NCBI GenBank assembly: GCA_017619295.1
Contig: JAFZSQ010000055.1
Span: 1 to 42,346, forward strand
DNA from: Lachnospiraceae bacterium
Lineage (GTDB): Bacteria > Bacillota > Clostridia > Lachnospirales > Lachnospiraceae
DNA length: 42,346 nt
Reading direction: 5' to 3'
The notes beneath the pieces were generated by a model. The model saw nothing but the letters and a program-made list of their open reading frames with translations. It searched no databases and was not told the origin of the DNA. The stretch's first letter is position 1. Each line of letters starts with the position of its first letter. The translations under genes and the position numbers were made by a program. This document shows, piece after piece, positions 1 through 6,778 of this stretch.

Positions 1-29
1 CCCATCTGCACATGAAACGTGCAGATGGG
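1..29 (-). terminator. Hairpin at window edge, possible terminator of the ZIP-gene transcript
   Basis: A perfect 11-bp inverted repeat (1-11 with 19-29, 7-nt loop) lies 33 bases past the stop of the ZIP transporter gene. A minus-strand terminator would have its T-run at positions below 1, outside the window, so the call cannot be completed. The plus side has no T-run. Confidence 0.45.
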
Positions 30-61
30 GCCTGTCCCCGATTGCACCAACCAACTGCACC

Positions 62-838
62 TTAGCCTAACCCTACATCCAGTGCCATCATCAACATGAA
101 CCCGGTTGCAAAGCAAAGGGTTCCGGTGTTTGAATGTGTGGTCTCTATAATCTCGGGAATAAGCTCCTCTACTACCACGTAAATCATTGCTCCGGCTGCA
201 AAGCTTAAAAGGTAAGGCATAATGGGAAGGAAAATCCCTGATGCAGCCACCATAAGAAGAGCTCCTATGGGCTCAACGATTCCTGATAATGTGCCGTAAA
301 CAAAAGTCTTCCACTTGGGAAGTCCCTCAGACAGAAGGGGCATTGAAACAATTGCTCCCTCAGGGAAGTTCTGAATTGCAATACCGATGGCAAGAGCCAA
401 AGCTCCCATGAACGATATCTTCTCATTCCCGTGAAGCCATCCGATACATATGATTCCCACAGCCATTCCCTCGGGAAGGTTGTGAAGAGTTACTGCAAAA
501 ATAAGCTTTGTGGTTCTCTTTAATCCGCTCTTGATTCCCTCTTCGGAACTGTCAAGGTGAGTATGGGGAACAACCAGATCAAGGAAAAGGATAAAGAACA
601 TTCCAAATCCAAAGCCCACAACTGCAGGAATAAATCTGAGTTTCCCCATGTCAGATGACATTTCAAGGGAAGGCAGAATCAAGCTGAAGAATGATGCCGC
701 CACCATTACTCCTGCGGCAAAACCTGCAAAAGCACTGCGAAGTCTTGCTCCGATGCTGTCTTTGAAAAAATAGACGCAAGCCGCCCCAAGACTTGTTCCC
801 ATAAAGGGAATGATGATTACTTGCCAAATGCTAGCCAT
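62..838 (-). CDS. ZIP family divalent metal transporter (ZupT-like)
   Basis: Predicted cytoplasmic-membrane importer of zinc or other divalent cations, 258 aa with about eight hydrophobic segments. Two signature helices are visible: HNLPEGMAVG in the middle, and NFPEGAIVSMP shortly after it. These match the metal-binding HNxPEG and NxPEG motifs of the ZIP helices IV and V. A short acidic and histidine stretch (VPHTHLDSSEEG) sits in the usual variable loop. The length fits bacterial ZupT or GufA-type members. A GGAG lies 10 nt upstream of the ATG. The gene follows the lipase gene by 35 nt and is probably the last gene of that transcript. The exact metal cannot be read from sequence. Confidence 0.93.
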   Translation of the reverse strand: MASIWQVIIIPFMGTSLGAACVYFFKDSIGARLRSAFAGFAAGVMVAASFFSLILPSLEMSSDMGKLRFIPAVVGFGFGMFFILFLDLVVPHTHLDSSEEGIKSGLKRTTKLIFAVTLHNLPEGMAVGIICIGWLHGNEKISFMGALALAIGIAIQNFPEGAIVSMPLLSEGLPKWKTFVYGTLSGIVEPIGALLMVAASGIFLPIMPYLLSFAAGAMIYVVVEELIPEIIETTHSNTGTLCFATGFMLMMALDVGLG

Positions 839-873
839 TATTTAGATACTCCGTTTCAATATATAAATGATTC

Positions 874-2055
874 TTAAAAGCCCATTTCCTTTAATTCAGA
901 AACAAGGCCTACATAAAACTCTCTTACATCAAAGCCTTTGATGTTCTCCCTGTTAAGGTCAATCATGTCACCATGAGAAATGCCTCGTTTGCTTTTAGGC
1001 TCAAGCATGGTAAACTTCTCTCCCCAGGGGAATGATTTCTCACCCACGAGACCATCATTCTTGCCATCAAAATATTTTACAAGAAGATAGGACATATTTA
1101 AAGGGAATTGTCCGGCTATGGGATTGCTCTGGAAAGAACCCACAGACTGATAATAAACACCGGGGACATCCTTAATCTCCTCATTCATCTTCATGCAGGC
1201 TGAATGAGTAAGATCATTTACTCCATCCAGGAAGTCGGGATTAACGTCTCCAAGCTTTGCTGCTCCCGCATTATAAGCCTTGGCTATGGCTTTCTGCTGA
1301 GAGACAGGGATTTTACCAAGAAGATACTCTGCAAATTCGCAGCCTCTGTGAGGTGTGTTGATGGTTGTAAGTGATGCCACGTCTTCGGCCACGCCGCACT
1401 TTGCTATGGCATATCTCATATCAAGACCGCCCTTTGAGTGAGCAATTACATTTACTTTCTCGCAACCGGTCTGGGCTTTGATTTCCTTAATCTTAGAAGC
1501 CAACTGAGCTGCACACTCTGCAACACTGGCGGAACTGTTATGTTCGCCATAAAAGATAGTTGCGCCGTTCTTTATTAATTCGTCAGGAATTCGTCCCCAG
1601 TAATTAAGGTGCGTGAAATCCCTGAAGAAAATACCGTGAACCATCAAAAGAGGATACTTTGTCTTGCAAACCTGTTTATCCTTACGGCTTTCATCAAGTT
1701 TAATCTTTGCCTTCTCAAACTTAACCTCCGAATCGGCGGTACTGATGATTTTGAAAAGCAGTATCAAATGCACAATGGGGATAAGTCCGAATACCGCCCC
1801 CAGCACTCTCCATTTGATTCGAAGCTGGTTACAGTTAATATAGACAAGAATAATACCGATCCAGAACAGTATAAATTCAAGAGCAATTACCAAAACGAGC
1901 CTAATTATAAACCCTGCCGGCGATTCTCTGTATCCGGAAAAACCGAAGGGTTCTCTAAACAGGTCATATGCGTAATAACAGACAAACAGGCAGGTAGTGA
2001 TCAGGAAAATCTTCAGAATCACGCTGCCCGCTTTACATGCATTTAGTCTTTTCAT
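874..2055 (-). CDS. Membrane-anchored alpha/beta-hydrolase, lipase-like
   Basis: Three hydrophobic segments (about residues 12-32, 47-73 and 82-104) are followed by an alpha/beta-hydrolase domain from about residue 130. The domain opens with the oxyanion-type strand YPLLMVHGIFFRD. The nucleophile elbow is AHSKGG with Ser207, a G/A-x-S-x-G variant typical of bacterial triacylglycerol lipases. Asp334 (GKNDG) and His361 (ISHGD) are in the right order to complete the triad. The lipase domain lies after the third TM segment, so which side of the membrane it faces depends on an uncertain topology. The gene starts 23 nt after the small two-TM protein gene and may belong to its transcript. The substrate is unknown; lipase, esterase or acyltransferase are all possible. 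Confidence 0.8.
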   Translation of the reverse strand: MKRLNACKAGSVILKIFLITTCLFVCYYAYDLFREPFGFSGYRESPAGFIIRLVLVIALEFILFWIGIILVYINCNQLRIKWRVLGAVFGLIPIVHLILLFKIISTADSEVKFEKAKIKLDESRKDKQVCKTKYPLLMVHGIFFRDFTHLNYWGRIPDELIKNGATIFYGEHNSSASVAECAAQLASKIKEIKAQTGCEKVNVIAHSKGGLDMRYAIAKCGVAEDVASLTTINTPHRGCEFAEYLLGKIPVSQQKAIAKAYNAGAAKLGDVNPDFLDGVNDLTHSACMKMNEEIKDVPGVYYQSVGSFQSNPIAGQFPLNMSYLLVKYFDGKNDGLVGEKSFPWGEKFTMLEPKSKRGISHGDMIDLNRENIKGFDVREFYVGLVSELKEMGF

Positions 2056-2078
2056 TACTAATCTTCTTTCAAATCGTA

Positions 2079-2390
2079 TTATTCGCCATGAGCCCCTTTG
2101 TTCCTCAGCTTTTTAATAAGCAGGGGTATAGAAACGCCGACTAAAAACGCCACAACGGAAATTATAACATAAATTCCGGATTCGGGAGTCAGCATAAAGG
2201 AACCATAGGATGATGCTAAATCGCCTCCAACTCCAGGTCCTGACAAAAGGCCCACCTCACCCACAAGCGCTATTGCAATAAAACACGTCACTGCTGTAAG
2301 CGCCTTGGTGAGTTTTCTTTCCCGCGCCTTTTTTATCTCTCTACTGCGTCGTTTAATCTCTGTAATTGCTTGCTCGGATGTGTACTTCAT
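2079..2390 (-). CDS. Small two-TM membrane protein of cassette A (paralogue of the 10.6-kb gene)
   Basis: A 103-aa protein of unknown function. The start was set at the ATG ending at 2390 because GGAGG lies 10 nt upstream and the paralogue begins at the same residue. The upstream in-frame GTG at 2423 would add 11 residues with no match. The charged, probably helical cytosolic N-terminus contains EIKRRSREIKK. TM1 (about 29-50) is followed by an outside loop with GPG and YGSFMLTPE, then TM2 (about 72-91) and a basic tail. About half of all aligned positions are identical to the 101-aa protein at 10569-10874, including 19 of the first 21. It follows the beta-helix gene by 45 nt. It may be an assembly, export or anchoring partner of the secreted protein; this is inference. 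Confidence 0.85.
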   Translation of the reverse strand: MKYTSEQAITEIKRRSREIKKARERKLTKALTAVTCFIAIALVGEVGLLSGPGVGGDLASSYGSFMLTPESGIYVIISVVAFLVGVSIPLLIKKLRNKGAHGE

Positions 2391-2435
2391 ATAGTTTATG
2401 CCTCCGACATTTCCCCCCTTCACCTTATATAATTA

Positions 2436-4682
2436 TTACCTTTTTACTGTGCCACCATAGTATTTCATAAGGTTTAAAAATCCGCAATATCCTTCTTCAT
2501 TTAAAAGCTGCAAAGGACTTAGCTTTGCATTTGCGGGTATTACCACTTCATATTTCACACCCTGATACATAAAGTTAATAGTTACAGATAGCCCGGATCT
2601 GATTGCCTTGTCTATCAGTTCATAAGTATTTCGATTAAAACTCACATAATCTCCGGTATTGAAATACATACCGTTATTTGCAAGTAAACGTGCTCTATCA
2701 AGCTGTCCTGTTGAGATCATTTCCGATAATTGTTTTAAATAACTCTCAACCTGCTCATCAACTTTCCTTAACATATCACCATAGTCTTCAGATGTCGAAG
2801 AACTATCTCCCGTCACTTTGTTTGTCGCAGTTACCGAAACTGTATTTCCGGCTTGAACCGTTGATGTATCCGAAGCGATCGGACTTGGTGTAGGTGTTGG
2901 CATTGAGCTCTGAGCCTGTTTTATCGTTTCAACCGTTGTTCCTGCATCATATCTGTTTATACTACCCGTAGTAAGAGCACTTGTATCTGGATTTACTTCC
3001 AATCCCTGTCCGTTATAATCTCCTCCGGCTCCTATTGCTGCTCCGGCTCCAGCGGAAGATTCAGTGTTTCCCCCTGCAGCTGATACTCTTGCGCCTCCGG
3101 ATATGATAATTGAAGAGGCAGTTCCCCAAATGCCGCCGCCGATTCCGGCACCTGATTCTCCACCAACTGCAGTTACTGTTCCCCCGCTTATGGTAATCGC
3201 GTTTCCGGTGCCCGAGCCTCCTCCTCCAATCCCGGAGCCGTACTTTCCACCGGTCGCAGTTACAGTGCCGCCGCTAATTGTAATATTTCTACCCGCTTGG
3301 CCCAATCCGCCGCCTATACCGGCTCCATTACTTCCTCCTGTTGCTATTACCGTGCCATAGCTTATTGTTATATTCTCACCTTCTCCATATCCGCCGCCTA
3401 TACCGGCTCCACCATTACCTCCGATTGCCGTTACGGTTCCGCCACTTATTGAGATATTTTTACCAGCTTTACCGGTACCGCCGCCGATTCCGGCCGAATT
3501 GCTTCCTCCGTTGGCGTGTACTTCTCCGTGACTTATTGTAATTGTGTTCCCCTCACCATTATAACCACCGCCGATTGCCGCAGCCTGACTTGCGTTTGCA
3601 GTAACATTGCCTCCGCTTATTTCAATATTGGTTCCGTTGCCTCTCAATCCACCGCCGATTCCGGCGCCCATTCCGCCACCTCTCGCGTTTACTGTACCGT
3701 TTGTAATGGTGATGGATGAGCCACTATTGCCACTACCGCCACCGATTCCGGCGGCTTCATAGCCTCCGGTTGCTGTTACCGATCCGCCGCTAATAGTAAT
3801 ATCTGAGCCGGCACCTCCGTTACCACCGCCAATTCCTGCAGCTTGGTTTCCTCCTATTGCAGTAACGGTTCCGTATGTTATGGTAATCCCGGTTGCGTTT
3901 CCGCCTTTTCCGCCACCGATTCCAGCGCCGTAATCCTTATTTTCGGCAGTAACCGTTCCCCCATTAATGACAATATTTGATGCGGAGCCGTTTGCTCCGC
4001 CGCCGATTGCAGCCGCATTACTATTTACTGCCGCCTTCGCATTTACGGTACCACCGTTAATGGTAATATTTGACGCATTTCCGTTGGGACCGCCGCCGAT
4101 TCCGGCTGCAGAAGCTTCTGCTTCATTCATGTTGGCATTTATAGTTCCGCCGTTTATCGTAATATTTGTAGTATTCCTCTGACCTTGGGAGCTTCCGCCA
4201 ATCCCTGCACCACCGGATTGGCCATTAGCGTTAAGTACACCGTCATTATCAACATCATTGATTACAAGATAACCGGAATCGTCCTTTTCAAGGGCGGCAT
4301 ATCCTCCAAACGCTGATAAAGTATTGGTTCCTTCGAGTTCAATATTAACAGTACCTTCTCCGCTTACAGTAACCGCTCCCTGCAGGCTGAGTATATTGAC
4401 ATTTTCAAGAGTAACGTTAGCTGTGGCGCCATTTTCAGCACTGATACTAACGTTATTTGATGATGCGGAATCACTATTCCTGTTAGTGATTACCGGGGCA
4501 TCATCATTATTTGTGTTGCTTCCCTGAGAAACAGTCTGTCCTGAATCTGAAGCATGGACAGTTATTGCTCCATCCTCTGTGTAATAGGTGTCAGCAAGCG
4601 CAACGAGCGGTGTAGACAATACCATCATTGCTGTGATTACTGTACTTCCTACCACTTTCCCTACATATTTTCCTTTTTTCAT
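2436..4682 (-). CDS. Secreted beta-helix repeat protein with shared C-terminal domain (cassette A)
   Basis: 748 aa. An N-terminal signal peptide (basic start, hydrophobic core, likely cleavage after VALA near residue 30) precedes a low-complexity Ser/Asn stretch. Residues 85-150 look like the start of a Cthe_2159-type (PF14262-like) carbohydrate-binding beta-helix. Residues 158-560 hold 14 copies of an AGIGGG unit, mostly 28-29 residues apart, each with an ITISGGTVTATGG-like strand. A Pro/Thr linker (about 593-615) and a short helical stretch (about 635-670) lead to a C-terminal domain (about 676-744) that resembles the end of the secreted protein at 9004. No LPxTG, S-layer or choline-binding motif is seen. 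Binding to plant polysaccharide would fit the beta-helix family but is inference. AGGAAGG precedes the ATG. Confidence 0.85.
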   Translation of the reverse strand: MKKGKYVGKVVGSTVITAMMVLSTPLVALADTYYTEDGAITVHASDSGQTVSQGSNTNNDDAPVITNRNSDSASSNNVSISAENGATANVTLENVNILSLQGAVTVSGEGTVNIELEGTNTLSAFGGYAALEKDDSGYLVINDVDNDGVLNANGQSGGAGIGGSSQGQRNTTNITINGGTINANMNEAEASAAGIGGGPNGNASNITINGGTVNAKAAVNSNAAAIGGGANGSASNIVINGGTVTAENKDYGAGIGGGKGGNATGITITYGTVTAIGGNQAAGIGGGNGGAGSDITISGGSVTATGGYEAAGIGGGSGNSGSSITITNGTVNARGGGMGAGIGGGLRGNGTNIEISGGNVTANASQAAAIGGGYNGEGNTITISHGEVHANGGSNSAGIGGGTGKAGKNISISGGTVTAIGGNGGAGIGGGYGEGENITISYGTVIATGGSNGAGIGGGLGQAGRNITISGGTVTATGGKYGSGIGGGGSGTGNAITISGGTVTAVGGESGAGIGGGIWGTASSIIISGGARVSAAGGNTESSAGAGAAIGAGGDYNGQGLEVNPDTSALTTGSINRYDAGTTVETIKQAQSSMPTPTPSPIASDTSTVQAGNTVSVTATNKVTGDSSSTSEDYGDMLRKVDEQVESYLKQLSEMISTGQLDRARLLANNGMYFNTGDYVSFNRNTYELIDKAIRSGLSVTINFMYQGVKYEVVIPANAKLSPLQLLNEEGYCGFLNLMKYYGGTVKR
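3003..4211 (-). repeat. In-gene tandem repeat array, 14 units of about 85 bp
   Basis: The central part of the beta-helix gene is a direct repeat array coding for AGIGGG-x(5-7)-ITISGGTVTA units. Spacing between successive units is 28-29 codons in the middle of the array and 32-37 at the ends. Some units carry ITIxYG, ITISHG or ITITNG in place of ITISGG. Copy number could vary by recombination between units. Confidence 0.85.
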
Positions 4683-4750
4683 AGTGTTTTCCTTCCTGTT
4701 TGTTATAGGTCAAGGGGCATTTTTATGTTCATTTTCTGCCCTCTATATTT

Positions 4751-4780
4751 TTAGTTGCATCAAGAAGGAAAATTACTCAC
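4751..4780 (-). promoter_or_regulatory. Candidate ECF-type promoter of cassette A
   Basis: On the minus strand GTGAGTAAT (4780-4772) is separated by exactly 15 nt from AACTAA (4756-4751), 68 nt before the beta-helix start codon. An A/T-only stretch lies just upstream, like an UP element. The same two blocks with the same spacing precede cassette B at 10939-10910. The length of the gap suits a -35/-10 pair for an ECF sigma factor, and one is encoded at 12986-12414. The sigma assignment is inference. Confidence 0.5.
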
Positions 4781-4821
4781 TAAAATTTTTTAAATTTTTT
4801 TATTCTGCATAATGGATCAGC

Positions 4822-4929
4822 TTACTTATCTTCATTCTCCATTTTCTTATAGATTTTATAATGAATGCATGTAAGGCTGCTAAATACTCCCAGAGCAAGT
4901 GCCAGAATCCCTGTTATAACATATCCCAT
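4822..4929 (-). CDS. 35-aa single-TM membrane peptide downstream of the DUF3021 gene
   Basis: A short gene: ATG at 4929-4927, stop TAA at 4824-4822. A very strong ribosome binding site (GAGGAGG, 7 nt upstream) supports translation. The product begins MGYVITGILALALGVFSS, one hydrophobic helix, and ends in a charged tail (YKIYKKMENEDK). It lies 24 nt after the DUF3021 gene and so is probably the last gene of the CPBP-LytTR-DUF3021 transcript. Its function is not known. Small TM peptides next to regulators can modulate membrane partners, but nothing here shows that directly. Confidence 0.7.
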   Translation of the reverse strand: MGYVITGILALALGVFSSLTCIHYKIYKKMENEDK

Positions 4930-4953
4930 TCAAAATCCTCCTCTAACAATTCA

Positions 4954-5403
4954 TCATAACCTCTCATTTTCTGAGTTTTGATAGGCAAGCAAGGCCTCGT
5001 TCAATTCCCTGGCCCCGGCCAACTCAAATACATATTCTATCACAGATGAAAGGATAAATACCACTACTATTCCTATTGCAATTCCCGGCACAACACCCTT
5101 TCTCTCGGTGGGTATTGACTCCGCTGAATATGCCAGTGTAAGCATCATTGCCTCAATCACCAAAAGAACAACAGCCCTTCTTATGATAAGCATTTTCATG
5201 GATAATTCTTTTTCAGAATCTGTGAAAAAGCAGGGAATCACCCCAATGGCAGCATAGATTAAGGGCGAAAGAAAAACTTCATATCCAAACACCCTGTCAC
5301 TGTCGAACATTAATCCCAAAACCATAAGAAGAATAGATATTAATGTAACCAATATAAAGTAAAGCCTGAAGGCCTCTTCAAATCTCTTTCTGAACTTATT
5401 CAT
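4954..5403 (-). CDS. DUF3021-like four-TM membrane protein
   Basis: 149 aa with four hydrophobic segments (about 15-33, 43-60, 75-92 and 104-128) and a charged C-terminal tail. Small four-TM proteins of this type are routinely encoded right after a LytTR DNA-binding protein in Firmicutes, where they are thought to restrain the regulator. Here the gap to the LytTR gene is only 3 nt, and GGAGG is 6 nt before the ATG. The sequence fits that pairing, and the role as membrane inhibitor of the regulator is inferred from family context. Confidence 0.75.
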   Translation of the reverse strand: MNKFRKRFEEAFRLYFILVTLISILLMVLGLMFDSDRVFGYEVFLSPLIYAAIGVIPCFFTDSEKELSMKMLIIRRAVVLLVIEAMMLTLAYSAESIPTERKGVVPGIAIGIVVVFILSSVIEYVFELAGARELNEALLAYQNSENERL

Positions 5404-5406
5404 CTG

Positions 5407-5850
5407 TTACCTCCGCCCCTTAAGTGTATCCTTGAAGTCAGGCACGTATTTTCTGGAAATAACAATCTCCTCTCCGTTCTTTAGGAGGGCTGTATATCTG
5501 CCGCTTAATGCGGGTTTAATGGATTTTACCTTTAACAGGTTTAAAAGCATACCCTTCTGAACTCTTATGAAGGATTTGCCCTTAAGCATTTCCTCAAGTT
5601 CATAAAGCTTAAGTCTTAGTTCATAACTTTCCTTTGCTGTGTAGATAAAAAGCCGATTATCTACTGATTCAGCATAGAATACGTCAATAACAGGAACCTC
5701 TATGCTTTGACCCTCTACATAGGCGCATAGCTGTCCCTGCCTTGATTTTACAAAGGAAATTATTTCCTGTATGTTATCCGTTACTTTATGACATCTGATT
5801 TCCAAGACTTCAGGTTCTTCTGCGGGAACCTTTTTCAGTTTCAATTCCAT
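5407..5850 (-). CDS. LytTR-domain transcription regulator (no receiver domain)
   Basis: 147 aa, too short to carry a receiver domain. Residues about 45-145 form a LytTR DNA-binding domain: IPVIDVFYAESVDNRLFIYT-like strands, a YELRLKLYELEEML helix, FIRVQKGMLLNLLKVKSI, and a terminal ISRKYVPDFK. This class binds paired direct repeats as a dimer and often controls its own operon. The gene lies 17 nt after the CPBP protease gene and 3 nt before its DUF3021 partner. The ATG lacks a good ribosome binding site but has an extended -10 a few bases upstream (see 5857-5865). Candidate binding repeats lie at 6685-6715. Confidence 0.9.
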   Translation of the reverse strand: MELKLKKVPAEEPEVLEIRCHKVTDNIQEIISFVKSRQGQLCAYVEGQSIEVPVIDVFYAESVDNRLFIYTAKESYELRLKLYELEEMLKGKSFIRVQKGMLLNLLKVKSIKPALSGRYTALLKNGEEIVISRKYVPDFKDTLKGRR

Positions 5851-5856
5851 GAAACC

Positions 5857-5865
5857 ATTATAGCA
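5857..5865 (-). promoter_or_regulatory. Extended -10 placed to give a leaderless LytTR transcript
   Basis: TGCTATAAT on the minus strand (a perfect TGn plus TATAAT) ends 6 nt before the LytTR ATG, so initiation 6-7 nt downstream would start at or next to the start codon. The same ATG has no clear Shine-Dalgarno sequence. No matching -35 was found. It sits just past the CPBP stop codon. Confidence 0.35.
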
Positions 5866-5867
5866 GA

Positions 5868-6608
5868 TTACTTCGTTTTTTCCAGTTTAAGCCACATGGC
5901 GATGCTGTAAACCACGCTTATAACAATTGCCGCAATTACGGTGATAATCATTTCATTTTTAGCTCCGCCAAAAAACTGTGCGGACACCTCAGGCTTGTTA
6001 AATGCACTGCAGGAATTGTTTACTGCGTGGAATATCATGCAGGGAATGATGCTTCCACCCTTGTAGTAAAGTGTAACAAGCACAAAGCCCACAGCCACAG
6101 CAAATACAATCTGAAGAAGTGTCTCAAACAAATCCTGACCGTTTAACAGGTTAACGATATGACCGACTCCAAAGGTTATTGAAGAAACAATAATTGCAGC
6201 CTTTACATTGTTCTTGGCCATTCCTTCAAACAGAAATCCTCTGAAAAGAATTTCCTCAAGGAAGCCTACCCCAAACATGCTAAGCAGATAGCAAGCCGTT
6301 CCAAAAGCTGAGTAGTTAAATCTTAATCCGAAGAACAGGCTGCTGCATCCGATAAGGAAAAGGGGAATGAAGAACCAGGCTTTATACAATTTGTATGCCG
6401 GTTTAACCAGTCCGTATTTTTCCATAAGTCCGTTTCTCTTAATCCAGGAGAAGAGGAAAACCCCAAAGGCCACGTGGAAAATTGCAGAGGCAACTTTGAA
6501 TGTGCCTGTTACCTCCGATATATATTCTCCAAGGCTTGTTCCGATTACATAAATAACAATCATTATAACTGCAAATCTTACTTCACTCTTTTCATATAGT
6601 TTTTTCAT
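5868..6608 (-). CDS. CPBP family intramembrane metalloprotease (CAAX protease-like)
   Basis: 246 aa with about seven to eight TM segments. All three motifs of the family are present: EEILFR (Glu118, Glu119, Arg123), FGVGH (His150) and HAVNN (His194, Asn198), which form the glutamate/histidine active site. In bacteria these enzymes act in bacteriocin immunity, prenyl-type processing or regulated proteolysis; the substrate cannot be told here. AAAGGA lies 9 nt before the ATG, inside one arm of an inverted repeat (6611-6650) that could hide it. The gene heads a four-gene set with LytTR, DUF3021 and the 35-aa peptide, which lies directly upstream of the beta-helix cassette. Confidence 0.9.
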   Translation of the reverse strand: MKKLYEKSEVRFAVIMIVIYVIGTSLGEYISEVTGTFKVASAIFHVAFGVFLFSWIKRNGLMEKYGLVKPAYKLYKAWFFIPLFLIGCSSLFFGLRFNYSAFGTACYLLSMFGVGFLEEILFRGFLFEGMAKNNVKAAIIVSSITFGVGHIVNLLNGQDLFETLLQIVFAVAVGFVLVTLYYKGGSIIPCMIFHAVNNSCSAFNKPEVSAQFFGGAKNEMIITVIAAIVISVVYSIAMWLKLEKTK

Positions 6609-6610
6609 GT

Positions 6611-6650
6611 GTTATATTCCTTTCTTTCGTGTCGTTAGGTGGAATATAAC
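6611..6650 (-). promoter_or_regulatory. Inverted repeat over the CPBP ribosome binding site
   Basis: GTTATATTCC at 6611-6620 and GGAATATAAC at 6641-6650 are exact 10-bp inverted repeats with a 20-nt spacer. In the minus-strand mRNA the 3' arm contains the GGA of the CPBP ribosome binding site. A fold would sequester it. Alternatively the pair is a dimeric operator. Confidence 0.5.
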
Positions 6651-6684
6651 CCATAAATTCTGCCCATACAATAGGTAAGGAGCC

Positions 6685-6715
6685 AAGATGCACTATTGCT
6701 TTGTAAGATGCACTA
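6685..6715 (-). promoter_or_regulatory. 11-bp direct repeat, candidate LytTR binding site
   Basis: AAGATGCACTA occurs at 6685-6695 and again at 6705-6715, exactly 20 bp apart. Two direct repeats about two helical turns apart are the usual architecture of LytTR sites. The repeats lie upstream of the CPBP-LytTR operon and between it and glgX. Binding by the neighbouring regulator is inference. Confidence 0.4.
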
Positions 6716-6778
6716 AACTTTCATGTTTCCCCTTTTTTGATATCTGATGTATTATTAGAGAAAGGAGGTTACATAACT

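Noticed and set aside
1609-2046. Plus-strand ORF of 145 codons
   Set aside because: Antisense to the N-terminal half of the lipase-like gene; charged composition without domains or start signals.
2391-2423. Upstream GTG start for the small two-TM protein
   Set aside because: The internal ATG at 2390 has a proper GGAGG and aligns with the start of the paralogue.
3064-3360. Plus-strand Pro-rich ORF, and other plus-strand frames in the same gene
   Set aside because: They mirror the Gly-rich repeats of the beta-helix gene; the repetitive Pro/Ala composition comes from reading those repeats backwards.
3003-4211. CRISPR array
   Set aside because: The periodic DNA is in frame with a protein, units are about 85 bp with gradual variation, and there are no unique spacers between identical repeats.
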